DNA from: Sphingomonas abietis
Lineage (GTDB): Bacteria > Pseudomonadota > Alphaproteobacteria > Sphingomonadales > Sphingomonadaceae
Assembly (NCBI RefSeq): GCF_027625475.1
Contig: NZ_CP115174.1
Span: 992,001 to 1,056,000 of the forward strand
Length of the DNA stretch: 64,000 bases
Reading direction: 5' to 3'
Shown piece by piece: positions 8,781 through 16,361 of this stretch. The position numbers were made by a program, and so were the translations under genes. Under the pieces are notes generated by a model. The model was given only the letters and a program-made list of their open reading frames with translations, had not been told where the DNA came from and made no database searches. Every line of letters begins with the position of its first letter. The first letter of the stretch is position 1.

Positions 8781-8860
8781 CGTTCGTCCTGAGCTTGTCG
8801 AAGGACGTGCCGCAGGTGCCGCCCTGGAAGCACGCACTTCGACAAGCTCAGTGCGAACGG
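8781..8860. repeat. Palindromic intergenic repeat, family A, copy 1
   Basis: Two REP-like arms in inverted orientation. The left arm begins CGTTCGTCCTGAGCTTGTCG and the right arm is close to its reverse complement, ending TGCGAACGG. Each arm can fold on itself. Similar copies occur at 25246-25328 and 26341-26420. It lies between convergent genes (nadE/small ORF and the DUF2945 gene) and could act as a transcript-end structure. Confidence 0.9.
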
Positions 8861-8882
8861 ATTCAGCGCAAGGCTCGCAGCT

Positions 8883-9086
8883 TTAGCGCTTCGTCAGCGC
8901 GTCCGGCTTGTGCGCGGCCTGCTTGCCCTCGTCGGTCTCGACCAGCAGCTGCGGGTCGTCCTTGCTCGCCGCGACGGTGTGGCCCTTGATCGAGGTGCGC
9001 CTCGTCAGCGTCTTCACGACCTTGCCCTCGGCGGTGCCGCCATGGGATTTCCAGCTCACCTTGTCGCCTGCCTTGGGGTCGGCCAT
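8883..9086 (-). CDS. DUF2945 / HVA1-type Tudor-like small protein
   Basis: A 67-residue basic protein (KAGDKVSWKSHGGTAEGKVVK and then LVETDEGKQAAHKP). This matches the DUF2945 or 'hypervirulence-associated TUDOR' domain, a short beta-barrel of unknown function common in Proteobacteria. It is complete at the usual length, has no signal peptide, and reads divergently from the GH130 gene. Target and role are unknown. Confidence 0.85.
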   Translation of the reverse strand: MADPKAGDKVSWKSHGGTAEGKVVKTLTRRTSIKGHTVAASKDDPQLLVETDEGKQAAHKPDALTKR

Positions 9087-9154
9087 GTCGATCTCCTGTC
9101 CTGTCCCAAGGAACGGGCGGGCCGGGGCGGCGTTCCCGCGCCAGCGGAGGCACC

Positions 9155-10276
9155 ATGCACGACACCCAGGACTATCTGATCTTCGGCCCCGACGATGTCG
9201 ACCTGACCCGCTCGCCGCTGCGCCGGTCGATCGGGGAGCCGACCTTCGTGCTCGGCGCGTTCAACCCGGCGCTGACCCGGCTGCCATCGGGCAACCTGCT
9301 GCTGATGGTGCGGGTGGCGGAGGCGCTGTCGGAGCCGGTGCGGGGCGATCATGTCCATGCGATCCGCTGGACCCCGGACGGCTATGTCCTCGATCCGCAC
9401 CCGCTCGCCTCGGTCGACATGGCCGATCCGCGCTTCTTCCTGGTGCGCGGCGGCGGCTATCCGCAGATGGCGCTGACCTCGCTCTCGTGGCTGCTGCCGG
9501 TCGAGCTGGCACCCGATGGGCGCCGCATCGTTGCCGTCCATTACGAGCGCGCGATCGAGCCGCGCGCCGCCTATCAGGATTATGGCCTCGAAGACCCCCG
9601 CATCTCGGTGATCGACGGGCGCTACCACATGACCGTCTGCTCCTGCTCGGCCGAGCGGCACGGCACCTCGCTCTACACCTCCGACGACGGCGTGGACTGG
9701 CGGCTGGAAGGCCTCGTCCTCGATCACCAGAATAAGGACATGCTGCTGTTCGAGGGGCGGATCGGCGGTCAGGTCTGGGCGCTGACCCGGCCGCTCGGCG
9801 AGCTCTATTTCGCCTATCCGGCCACATCGGATCATGCCGGCGGGCCGGTGATCCATCTCGCCTCCTCGCCGGACGGGCTGCACTGGAAGCCCTGCGACCG
9901 CCCCGGCGTGCGGGCGCGGCGCGGCTCCAGCTCGGCGATGAAGGTCGGCGGCGGCACCCCCCCGATCCTCACCGACGCCGGCTGGCTGATGCTCTACCAT
10001 GGCGTCGAGCCGCGCGAGAAGGTCGGCGTCTATCGCACCTTCTGGGCGCTGCTTGATCGCGACGACCCGGCGACGATCCTGCGCATGGAAGACGAGTCGC
10101 CGCTGATCGAGGCGGACCCCGCGCTCACCGCACCGATCGCCGACCGGCTCTATCTGCCGACCCCGGTGGTGTTCACCACCGGCATCGTGGATGCGGGCGA
10201 TGCCTATATCGTGGCGAGCGGGGAGGCCGATCTGGCGTGCCGGATCAGCCATGTCCCGAAGTCGCGCTTCGCCTGA
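9155..10276 (+). CDS. Glycoside hydrolase family 130 phosphorylase-like protein
   Basis: A 373-residue five-bladed beta-propeller protein of the GH130 type. It contains the conserved GLEDPRIS strand with the catalytic-region Asp (about residue 150), LFEGRIGGQ, and GGGTPPILTDAGWLMLYHG. GH130 enzymes phosphorolyse or hydrolyse beta-mannosides. No sugar transporter or other glycosidase is adjacent, so the substrate cannot be inferred from context. No signal peptide is seen, consistent with a cytoplasmic phosphorylase. Confidence 0.88.
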   Translation: MHDTQDYLIFGPDDVDLTRSPLRRSIGEPTFVLGAFNPALTRLPSGNLLLMVRVAEALSEPVRGDHVHAIRWTPDGYVLDPHPLASVDMADPRFFLVRGGGYPQMALTSLSWLLPVELAPDGRRIVAVHYERAIEPRAAYQDYGLEDPRISVIDGRYHMTVCSCSAERHGTSLYTSDDGVDWRLEGLVLDHQNKDMLLFEGRIGGQVWALTRPLGELYFAYPATSDHAGGPVIHLASSPDGLHWKPCDRPGVRARRGSSSAMKVGGGTPPILTDAGWLMLYHGVEPREKVGVYRTFWALLDRDDPATILRMEDESPLIEADPALTAPIADRLYLPTPVVFTTGIVDAGDAYIVASGEADLACRISHVPKSRFA

Positions 10277-10286
10277 AGCGGCGATC

Positions 10287-10305
10287 CCGTCCCGCTGCGG
10301 GACGG
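10287..10305. terminator. GC-rich hairpin after GH130 gene
   Basis: CCGTCCCGC and GCGGGACGG form a near-perfect inverted repeat 10 bp after the GH130 stop codon. No U-run follows, so it may be only a transcript-stabilising hairpin. Confidence 0.35.
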
Positions 10306-10367
10306 AGGGGCTGGCAGGCTGCGAGAAAGGCGCAGCCGAAAAGTAAACGAAACGTTAAGCCGTGATC

Positions 10368-10610
10368 ATGTCACAGGCATCCCGCGCGCTTTCCCGCCGC
10401 ACGCTTTCCGCCCCATCGCTGTCGGCGACGCTGGTTCGCCGCCGCAGGCCGCTGCGGCTGGCACCGCCGGCCGCTTATGCGACGATGCCGGCCCTTCCTG
10501 CGATCCCCGTCGACGATGCGCCGCGCTGGACGAACTGGCGGGAGGACGTGCGCTTCTTCCTCGCCTGCTATGCCGCCGGCTTCGCCTTCTTCCTGATCAT
10601 GTTGAGCTGA
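10368..10610 (+). CDS. Hypothetical protein with C-terminal membrane helix, 80 aa
   Basis: The product has a basic, Ser/Arg-rich N-terminal half (SRRTLSAPSLSATLVRRRR) and one C-terminal membrane helix (FFLACYAAGFAFFLIMLS), suggesting a tail-anchored protein. An in-frame GTG lies 6 bp earlier. Its last bases overlap the convergent MFS gene by 14 bp. No family is recognised. The coherent tail-anchor layout argues that it is real. Confidence 0.55.
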   Translation: MSQASRALSRRTLSAPSLSATLVRRRRPLRLAPPAAYATMPALPAIPVDDAPRWTNWREDVRFFLACYAAGFAFFLIMLS

Positions 10611-11880
10611 GCGCCGGCTCCGTACAGGCCCGGTGCAGCCGCCATGCGATGATCGCGGCGGCCAGGCTGCCGAGCGCGGTGACGATCAGCGTATCGGCGA
10701 CGTTCACGCCGCAGCGGACCATCCCGGCGAACAGCAGCGCGCCGACCACCATCGCCCCCGAATTGACGATATTGTTGGCCGCCACGGTGCGCGCGGTGTG
10801 GAGCTTGTCCACCGTCGTCGTCAGGAAGGCGTAGAGCGGCACCACGAACATCCCGCCGAACATCGCGACGCCGAACAGATCGGCGAGGATATGGCGGGCG
10901 CTGTGGAGCGCGATGAAGCCCCTCCAGCCGACCATCTCGTCCGGCGCTTCCCAGTGGCTGGCGACATGGTGGAGATCGAGCAGGCACAGCCCCATCAGGA
11001 TGGCGGCGGCGGGCGCGTAGCGGGCCGAGACGGTGCCGCACAGCAGCCGGTTGATCGCGATCGCGCCGACGCCGACCCCGATCGAGAAGACCGACAGGAA
11101 CAGCGTGGCGACCTGCTGATCGGCGCCCAGCACATTCTTGACCAGCGGCACGAACAGGGTGCCGAGGATCGCCGCCTGCATCCAGAAGCAGCTGGTCGCC
11201 GCCACCGCCAGCATCAGCCGGGGGACGTGCAGCGTTTCCGACACCAGCCGGATCGACGAGCGGATGACGTGGAAATCGATGCTGTGATCCTCGACCACCG
11301 GCGGAGCGGGGGGCACCTGGCTGCCGGCGATGCGGCCGAGCAGCGCGACCGCCAGCACCGTCGCGGCGGTGGCGGCGGGCGGGATGATGCCGCCGACGAG
11401 GATGCCGAGCAGCACCCCGCCATAGGTGCCGGCCTCGACCAGCCCGGTGCCGCCGAGCACCTCGTCCTTGTGGAGATGCTGGGGCAGCAGCGCATATTTG
11501 ATCGGGCCGAAGAAGGTGGAATGCACCCCCATCGCGAACAGCGCGCTGAGCAGCAGCGGAATGGATTCGAGCATCAGCCCGGCCGCGCCGACCAGCATGA
11601 TGACGATCTCGCAGCTCTTCACTAGCCGGATGATCCCCGCCTTGTCGCGGGTGTCGGCGACCTGCCCGGCGAGCGCCGAGAACAGGAAGAAGGGCAGGAT
11701 GAACAGCGCGTTGGCGGCGGCATTGAAGGCGGCTTCGCGGCTATCGTCCGAAAAGATGCGATAGGTGACCAGCATCACCATCGACGTCTTGAACAGATTG
11801 TCGTTGAAGGCGCCCAGGAACTGGGTGGTGAAGAGCGGCAGGAAACGCCTGCGCGTAAGAAGCCTCAAGGACAGCTGCAT
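10597..11880 (-). CDS. MFS transporter, LplT-like
   Basis: A polytopic carrier of about 427 residues with 12 predicted membrane segments. It begins MQLSLRLLTRRRFLPLFTTQ and contains LGAFNDNLFKTSMVML, which is typical of the lysophospholipid transporter (LplT) branch of the major facilitator superfamily. Such proteins flip lysophospholipids for re-acylation. The ATG at 11880 gives the family-like N terminus; a longer frame back to 12006 (TTG) exists but looks non-homologous. It diverges from pgsA, another phospholipid gene, which fits a membrane-lipid role (inference). Confidence 0.82.
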   Translation of the reverse strand: MQLSLRLLTRRRFLPLFTTQFLGAFNDNLFKTSMVMLVTYRIFSDDSREAAFNAAANALFILPFFLFSALAGQVADTRDKAGIIRLVKSCEIVIMLVGAAGLMLESIPLLLSALFAMGVHSTFFGPIKYALLPQHLHKDEVLGGTGLVEAGTYGGVLLGILVGGIIPPAATAATVLAVALLGRIAGSQVPPAPPVVEDHSIDFHVIRSSIRLVSETLHVPRLMLAVAATSCFWMQAAILGTLFVPLVKNVLGADQQVATLFLSVFSIGVGVGAIAINRLLCGTVSARYAPAAAILMGLCLLDLHHVASHWEAPDEMVGWRGFIALHSARHILADLFGVAMFGGMFVVPLYAFLTTTVDKLHTARTVAANNIVNSGAMVVGALLFAGMVRCGVNVADTLIVTALGSLAAAIIAWRLHRACTEPALSST

Positions 11881-12051
11881 ATCGGAACGCGGAACCCGTT
11901 TTTCCCTCAAGGTGGAGGCGACATAGCGCAGGCGGACGCCCGCGACAAATCCTACCATGGCCGAAGTCTCGGGATGGCCGATGGAGAAGGATGGCGCGGG
12001 GTGCAAAGCGGTGGTTCAAACCGGCATCGGGTTGGGCTAGGCTGCGCGGCG

Positions 12052-12621
12052 ATGCTATCCCTTCCCAACATCCTCACCCTCTCCCGTATCTTCGCGGTGC
12101 CGATCCTGGTCGGGCTGCTGTGGCATCCGGGGGCGATCGGCTATGTGCTGGCCTTCCTGCTCTACGCGATCGCCGGGATCACCGATTATTTCGACGGCTA
12201 TCTGGCGCGAGCGCAGGGGACGGTCTCGAAGCTCGGCGTCTTCCTCGATCCGATCGCGGACAAGATCATGGTCGCGGCGGTGATCGTCATGCTGATCTCG
12301 ACCGAGCGGGTGATCGGCCCGCATCCGGTGGTGTCCGGCTGGAACGTGATCGCGGCGCTGGTGATCCTGCTGCGCGAGATCGCGGTGTCGGGGCTGCGCG
12401 AGTTCCTGGCGCAATTGTCGGTCTCGGTGCCGGTCAGCCGGCTCGCCAAGTGGAAGACGACCTTCCAGATGGGCGCGCTCGGCCTGCTGATCCTGGCGGG
12501 CGCGCTGCCGGCCTGGCCGTGGGTGCATCTGTTCGGGATCGTCGGCCTGTGGCTGGCGGCGGCGCTGACCGTGATCACCGGCTGGGATTATCTGCGCGTC
12601 GGCCTGCGGCACATGGATTGA
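12052..12621 (+). CDS. pgsA: CDP-diacylglycerol-glycerol-3-phosphate 3-phosphatidyltransferase
   Basis: A 189-residue membrane enzyme. It has the complete CDP-alcohol phosphatidyltransferase signature D-x2-DG-x2-AR-x8-G-x3-D-x3-D (about residues 44-66, from DYFDGYLAR to GVFLDPIAD). It makes phosphatidylglycerophosphate, the committed step to phosphatidylglycerol and cardiolipin. The N terminus LSLPNILTLSRI is typical of PgsA, and length is normal. It is followed closely by moaD and moaE on the same strand. Confidence 0.95.
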   Translation: MLSLPNILTLSRIFAVPILVGLLWHPGAIGYVLAFLLYAIAGITDYFDGYLARAQGTVSKLGVFLDPIADKIMVAAVIVMLISTERVIGPHPVVSGWNVIAALVILLREIAVSGLREFLAQLSVSVPVSRLAKWKTTFQMGALGLLILAGALPAWPWVHLFGIVGLWLAAALTVITGWDYLRVGLRHMD

Positions 12622-12635
12622 GGAGGGCGGGATCG

Positions 12636-12893
12636 ATGGCCGTCCAGCTCCTCTATTTCGCCTGGGTGCGCGAGGCGATCGGCCGCGATGGCGAGCGGGT
12701 CGAGCTGCCGGGGGACATCACCGACGTCGCCGGGCTGATCGGCTGGCTGGCGATGCGCGGCGGCGGCTACGCCACCGCCTTCGCCGAGCCGCAGCGGCTG
12801 CGCTGCGCGATCGACCAGAATTTCGCCGGCTTGGCGACGCCGATCGCCGGCGCGCGCGAGATCGCGATCTTCCCGCCGGTGACGGGCGGATGA
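12636..12893 (+). CDS. moaD: Molybdopterin synthase small subunit (MoaD)
   Basis: An 85-residue ubiquitin-like sulfur carrier that ends in the required Gly-Gly (PPVTGG). That terminus becomes thiocarboxylated and delivers sulfur for the molybdopterin dithiolene. LLYFAWVREAIGRDGERVELP is the family's first beta-hairpin. The start is supported by GGAGGG about 10 bases upstream. It lies between pgsA (14 bp) and moaE (10 bp), so these are probably one transcript. Confidence 0.93.
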   Translation: MAVQLLYFAWVREAIGRDGERVELPGDITDVAGLIGWLAMRGGGYATAFAEPQRLRCAIDQNFAGLATPIAGAREIAIFPPVTGG

Positions 12894-12903
12894 GGCGCGC
12901 CCC

Positions 12904-13407
12904 ATGAGCGTGCGGGTGGCGGCGCAGGAGGCCGATTTCGATATCGCCGCCGAACTCGCCCGGCTCGAACGGCTCGGCGGCGGCGGTGTGGCGAGCTTCA
13001 CCGGCGTGGTGCGCGGCAACGACGATGGCGATGGCAATGGCGATGGCGATGACGGGGCCGCGCTGACCGCGCTCCGCCTCGAAGCCTATCCGGGCATGAC
13101 CCAGCGCGCGCTGGAGGCGATCGCGGCTGAGGCCGCCTCGCGCTGGTCGCTGGCCGGGCTGACCCTGATCCATCGCTTCGGCACGCTCGGCATCGGCGAC
13201 CGCATCGTGCTGGTCGCCACGGCGGCGCGGCACCGTGGCGCGGCGCTGGAGGCCTGCGCCTTCCTGATCGACTGGGCGAAGACGAAGGCGCCGCTGTGGA
13301 AGCAGGAGATCTTCGCCGACGGCACGACGCGATGGATCGACGCGCGCGCGTCCGACGATCTGGCGGCCGCCGCATGGGACGCCAGCGCGGAGCATGGCAA
13401 GCCCTGA
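12904..13407 (+). CDS. moaE: Molybdopterin synthase catalytic subunit (MoaE)
   Basis: A 167-residue MoaE. It shows VASFTGVVR, LEAYPGMTQRALEAIAAEA, LIHRFGTLGIGD and the lysine-rich active-site segment DWAKTKAPLWKQE. With MoaD it converts precursor Z to molybdopterin. A microsatellite-like GATGGC run inserts an Asp/Gly-rich loop (about residues 40-51) right after the FTGVVR strand, where the family normally has a short turn. The reading frame is intact. Confidence 0.94.
   Translation: MSVRVAAQEADFDIAAELARLERLGGGGVASFTGVVRGNDDGDGNGDGDDGAALTALRLEAYPGMTQRALEAIAAEAASRWSLAGLTLIHRFGTLGIGDRIVLVATAARHRGAALEACAFLIDWAKTKAPLWKQEIFADGTTRWIDARASDDLAAAAWDASAEHGKP
13021..13052 (+). repeat. GATGGC hexanucleotide run inside moaE
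   Basis: Imperfect GATGGC/AATGGC repeats encode a DDGDGNGDGDDG loop. The unit is a multiple of three, so copy-number change keeps the frame. Confidence 0.8.
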
Positions 13408-13465
13408 GCGGGATGGCGGGGTGGCGTTGCGATCTATGGCCCTGGTCCCGCCATGCGGTCTTTCC

Positions 13466-13543
13466 GTTCTCCTGCGCAGGCAGGAGCCCAGGGTTTCAGG
13501 CGAAGCCGCTCTCCAGCTGGGCTCCTGCTTCCGCAGGAGCACG
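13466..13543. repeat. Palindromic intergenic repeat, family B, copy 1
   Basis: The left arm reads CTCCTGCGCAGGCAGGAG then CCCAGGG. The right arm reads CTGGGCTCCTGC and then CGCAGGAGCAC. The two inner halves pair to make a long cruciform with about 30 bp between them. Related copies are at 15773-15850, 42184-42262 and, inside a gene, 46690-46762. It lies between the convergent moaE and oxyR genes. Confidence 0.9.
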
Positions 13544-13550
13544 GCGGCCT

Positions 13551-13578
13551 GGTCTATTTTGCGGGGTCTATTTTGCGG
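13551..13578. repeat. Two tandem 14-bp units
   Basis: GGTCTATTTTGCGG is repeated twice without a gap directly downstream of the family-B repeat. It is non-coding and looks like a recent slippage duplication. Confidence 0.85.
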
Positions 13579-13607
13579 GGTTTCCGATCGAGGCCCCTGA
13601 TCCGCCG

Positions 13608-14507
13608 CTACGCCGCCGTCCTGAGCGCGTCGGCGAGCAGCTGGAATTCCTTGGCCCGTGGGCTGCCCTTGCGCCAGGCCAGCGCGATCCGGCGGCTCGG
13701 CTTGTCGGCATCGAGCGGGCGGGTCTGGACGCCGGTGCCGTTGAGGATGCCCGCCTCGATCGCCATCTCCGGGAGCAGCGTGACGCCCAAGCCATTGTCG
13801 ACCATCTGCACCAGCGTGTGCAGCGAGGTGCCGAGCATCGCCGCCTCGGCGCCGAGTTCCGGCCGGGCGCAGGCGGCCAGCGCATGGTCCTTCAGGCAAT
13901 GGCCGTCTTCGAGCAGCAGCAGGCTGTGCTCGTCGATCTCGTCGGCGGTGACCAGAGCGGCGAAGCTGCCCTGCTGCGATTCCGGGAAGGCGAAGAATAA
14001 TTTGTCGTCGAACAGGTCCGCCGATTCGATGTCGCCGCAGCGATAGGGCAGCGCCAGCAGCACGCAGTCGAGCCGGCCGCGCGCCAGCGAATCGCAGGCG
14101 GCGGCGGTGACCTCCTCGCGCAGATACAGCTTCAGGTCCGGCCATTCGGCGCGCAGGCGGGGCAGCAGGCGGGGCAGCAGGAACGGGGCGATGGTGGGGA
14201 TCACGCCCATCCGCAACTCGCCGGACAGCGGCTTGCCGGCGGCGCGCGCGAGATCGGTCAGCACCTCCGCCTCGGACAGCACGCGGCGCGCCTGGGCGGC
14301 GATCTGCTCGCCGACGGGGGTGAAGCGCACCACCCGCCGGGTGCGCTCGACCAGGGTCAGCCCGATCAGCGATTCCAGTTCGCGCAAGCCGGCCGACAAC
14401 GTCGACTGGGTGACGAAGCAGGCTTCGGCGGCATTGCCGAAATGGCCATGCTCCTGCAGCGCCACCAGATATTGGAGCTGCTTGAGGGTGGGAAGGTAAG
14501 TGCTCAT
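13608..14507 (-). CDS. oxyR: LysR-family hydrogen peroxide regulator OxyR
   Basis: A 299-residue LysR-type activator. The N-terminal winged helix (LPTLKQLQYLVALQEHGHFG) is followed by a LysR substrate-binding domain. Two cysteines spaced nine apart, in EDGHCLKDHAL and AACARPE (about Cys204 and Cys213), match the redox pair that forms the disulfide in OxyR on peroxide exposure. This supports the specific name. The ATG at 14507 gives the family N terminus; the frame further upstream reads only a Thr-Ala repeat encoded by a DNA hexamer run. It is divergent from cysE. Confidence 0.9.
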   Translation of the reverse strand: MSTYLPTLKQLQYLVALQEHGHFGNAAEACFVTQSTLSAGLRELESLIGLTLVERTRRVVRFTPVGEQIAAQARRVLSEAEVLTDLARAAGKPLSGELRMGVIPTIAPFLLPRLLPRLRAEWPDLKLYLREEVTAAACDSLARGRLDCVLLALPYRCGDIESADLFDDKLFFAFPESQQGSFAALVTADEIDEHSLLLLEDGHCLKDHALAACARPELGAEAAMLGTSLHTLVQMVDNGLGVTLLPEMAIEAGILNGTGVQTRPLDADKPSRRIALAWRKGSPRAKEFQLLADALRTAA

Positions 14508-14573
14508 CGAGCGAGTTTTCCGATCATGGGCGCTGAAATAATCGATCCGCCTACTGAAAGGAAGTCGGCGCTT

Positions 14574-14620
14574 GGCGGTGGCGGTGGCGGTGGCGGTGGC
14601 CGTGGCGGTGGTGGTGGCGG
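14574..14620. repeat. GGCGGT hexanucleotide array between oxyR and cysE
   Basis: About seven to eight imperfect copies of GGCGGT/GGTGGC form a purine-rich (G-rich) tract in the shared upstream region of the divergent oxyR and cysE genes. The G-rich strand could form non-B structures, and unit number may vary. Confidence 0.85.
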
Positions 14621-14710
14621 ACGGCGTGGAAAAGCCCGTCGTCATGGCCCCTCTCGCAATCCTGGCCGGACAGCCCTAAATGGTTCGCTGGACTCAAGGG
14701 GAGTTTTGCA

Positions 14711-15418
14711 ATGCCCGGCCGCCTGCTGGCCTATCTGGATTCGATCAAGGCGCGCGATCCCGCGCCGCGATCGCGTTGGGAAATCCTGACCTATCCGGGC
14801 GTCTGGGCGCTCGGCTACCATCGCATCGCGCATCGCCTGTTCCGGGCGCGGCTGTTCTTCCTCGCGCGGCTGGTCAACCACTGGTCGCGGATGTGGACCG
14901 CGATCGACATCCATCCGGGCGCCACCATCGGCCGCAATTTCTTCATCGACCATGGCTTCTCGGTGATCGGCGAGACGTCGCTGATCGGCGACGACGTGAC
15001 GATCTACCAGAATGTCACGCTGGGCGGCACCAACCCGGTCAACGGCGTCGCCGGCAAGCGCCACCCGACGTTGCGCGACGGATCGGTGGTCGGCTCGGGC
15101 GCGCAGGTGCTCGGCCCGATCGAAGTCGGCGAGGGCGCCAAGATCGGCGCCAATGCGGTGGTGACGCGCGACGTGCCGGCCGGCGCGACGATGGTCGGCA
15201 TCCCCGCCAAGCCGACGCTGGTCGATGCCTCCGAGACCCAGCGCTTCATGCCCTATGGCACGCCCTGCGGCGAGCAGTTCGACCCCTCCGCCCAGAAGCT
15301 GGAGATGATGCGCTGCGAGATCGAGCGGCTCGCCAAGCGGATCGAGGAGCTGATCCGCGAGCGCGACGATGCCCGATCCCGGCTGACCGGCATCGCGCCC
15401 GATCGGGAGAGCGCGTGA
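14711..15418 (+). CDS. cysE: Serine O-acetyltransferase
   Basis: A 235-residue left-handed beta-helix acetyltransferase with hexapeptide repeats in HPGATIGRNFFIDHGFSVIGE, TIYQNVTLGGT and GPIEVGEGAKIGANAVVT. It makes O-acetylserine, the carbon acceptor for cysteine synthesis. It is the shorter form, lacking much of the N-terminal helical domain of E. coli CysE. GTGA overlap with the downstream DUF2794 gene indicates coupling. Confidence 0.94.
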   Translation: MPGRLLAYLDSIKARDPAPRSRWEILTYPGVWALGYHRIAHRLFRARLFFLARLVNHWSRMWTAIDIHPGATIGRNFFIDHGFSVIGETSLIGDDVTIYQNVTLGGTNPVNGVAGKRHPTLRDGSVVGSGAQVLGPIEVGEGAKIGANAVVTRDVPAGATMVGIPAKPTLVDASETQRFMPYGTPCGEQFDPSAQKLEMMRCEIERLAKRIEELIRERDDARSRLTGIAPDRESA

Positions 15419-15762
15419 GCGCGGTCGTCACGCCGTTTCCGGCCGCCTCCGGGCGGGCCCAGCAGGTCGGCTTCGAACGGATCGAGCTGATGCGCATCCT
15501 CGATCTCTACGGCCGGATGGTCGCGGCGGGGCACTGGAAGGATTATGCGATCGATCTCGGCCGGGAGGCGGCGACCTTCTCGGCCTTCCGCCGCACCGCC
15601 GAGCGGCCCGAATTTCGCATCGTGAAACGGCCGGCGCTGCGCAACCGGCAGGGCATGTGGGCGCTGGTCGGCGAGCATGGCGCGGTGCTCAAGCGCGGGC
15701 ATGAGCTCGGCCCGGTGCTGGCGCCGGTCGAACGCCGGCTGCTCCGGCTGGTCGAGGAATAG
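15415..15762 (+). CDS. DUF2794 protein
   Basis: A 115-residue soluble protein of the alphaproteobacterial DUF2794 family, with FERIELMRILDLYGRMVAAG, WKDYAIDLG and RPEFRIVKRPALRNRQGMWAL. The function is unknown. The GTG start overlaps the cysE stop (GTGA), so the two genes are translationally coupled, an arrangement that suggests a shared sulfur-assimilation context (inference). Confidence 0.88.
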   Translation: MSAVVTPFPAASGRAQQVGFERIELMRILDLYGRMVAAGHWKDYAIDLGREAATFSAFRRTAERPEFRIVKRPALRNRQGMWALVGEHGAVLKRGHELGPVLAPVERRLLRLVEE

Positions 15763-15772
15763 GGCGAGGGAA

Positions 15773-15850
15773 GTGCTCCTGCGAAGGCAGGAGCTCAGGG
15801 ACGCACATGCTCCGCCCGCAGCTCTGGGCTCCTGCGTTCGCAGGAGCACC
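15773..15850. repeat. Palindromic intergenic repeat, family B, copy 2
   Basis: Starts GTGCTCCTGCGAAGGCAGGAG and ends CTGGGCTCCTGCGTTCGCAG then GAGCAC. It has the same arm layout as the copies at 13466 and 42184. It begins 11 bp after the DUF2794 stop, between convergent genes. Confidence 0.9.
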
Positions 15851-15869
15851 GGCCTGTCAGGCCTCGCCC

Positions 15870-16292
15870 CTAATTCCTGTCGGTCTGTTCCGGGATGCCG
15901 GGCAGCCGCGAGGCCTCGGTGACGGGCAGCCCGGCCTCGGTCGGCACGTAGATCAGCTTGGCGTTGTTGGTCTCCAGCGCCTGGATCTGGAGATAGCGCA
16001 GATAGCCCTCCGGCCCGCCCAGCGAATTCTGGAGGATGTGGTTGGCCTTGGCCGCACCCTCGGCGCGGGTGACTTCGGCCTGGGCGAGCGAGGTCGCGCT
16101 CTCCATCTTGGCGCGCGCCTCCAGCACCGCGACCTGGCGCGAGGATTGCGCCTCGGCCAGCTTGGCGCGGCCCGCCATCTCCTGCTGATAGACATTGTAG
16201 CGGGGGCAGCCGACCAGGATGCCGGTGATCAGGATGATCAGCAGCAGACCCGCCGCCATCACGATGCCGAATAGGCTTCTCTGACCGTCCAT
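15870..16292 (-). CDS. Membrane-anchored coiled-coil protein, SPFH-tail-like, 140 aa
   Basis: An N-terminal membrane helix (FGIVMAAGLLLIILITGILVG) is followed by a long Ala/Glu/Arg-rich helix (AEAQSSRQVAVLEARAKMES) and a segment HILQNSLGGPEGYLRYLQIQALE. That segment resembles the C-terminal part of SPFH/band-7 proteins, but the band-7 domain itself is absent. The ATG at 16292 is chosen because it directly precedes the membrane helix. Role unknown, possibly an assembly partner at the inner membrane. Confidence 0.7.
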   Translation of the reverse strand: MDGQRSLFGIVMAAGLLLIILITGILVGCPRYNVYQQEMAGRAKLAEAQSSRQVAVLEARAKMESATSLAQAEVTRAEGAAKANHILQNSLGGPEGYLRYLQIQALETNNAKLIYVPTEAGLPVTEASRLPGIPEQTDRN

Positions 16293-16361
16293 CACTGTCG
16301 CTCCCCTGTTGCCCGGCGGCGATCTTATCATGCCGGTGGGCGTCGCCAAGACGGGCGGGCT

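Noticed and set aside
13394-13600. Plus-strand 68-codon frame through the moaE-oxyR gap
   Set aside because: It reads through the family-B repeat and the 14-bp duplication; composition and lack of homology show it is not a gene.
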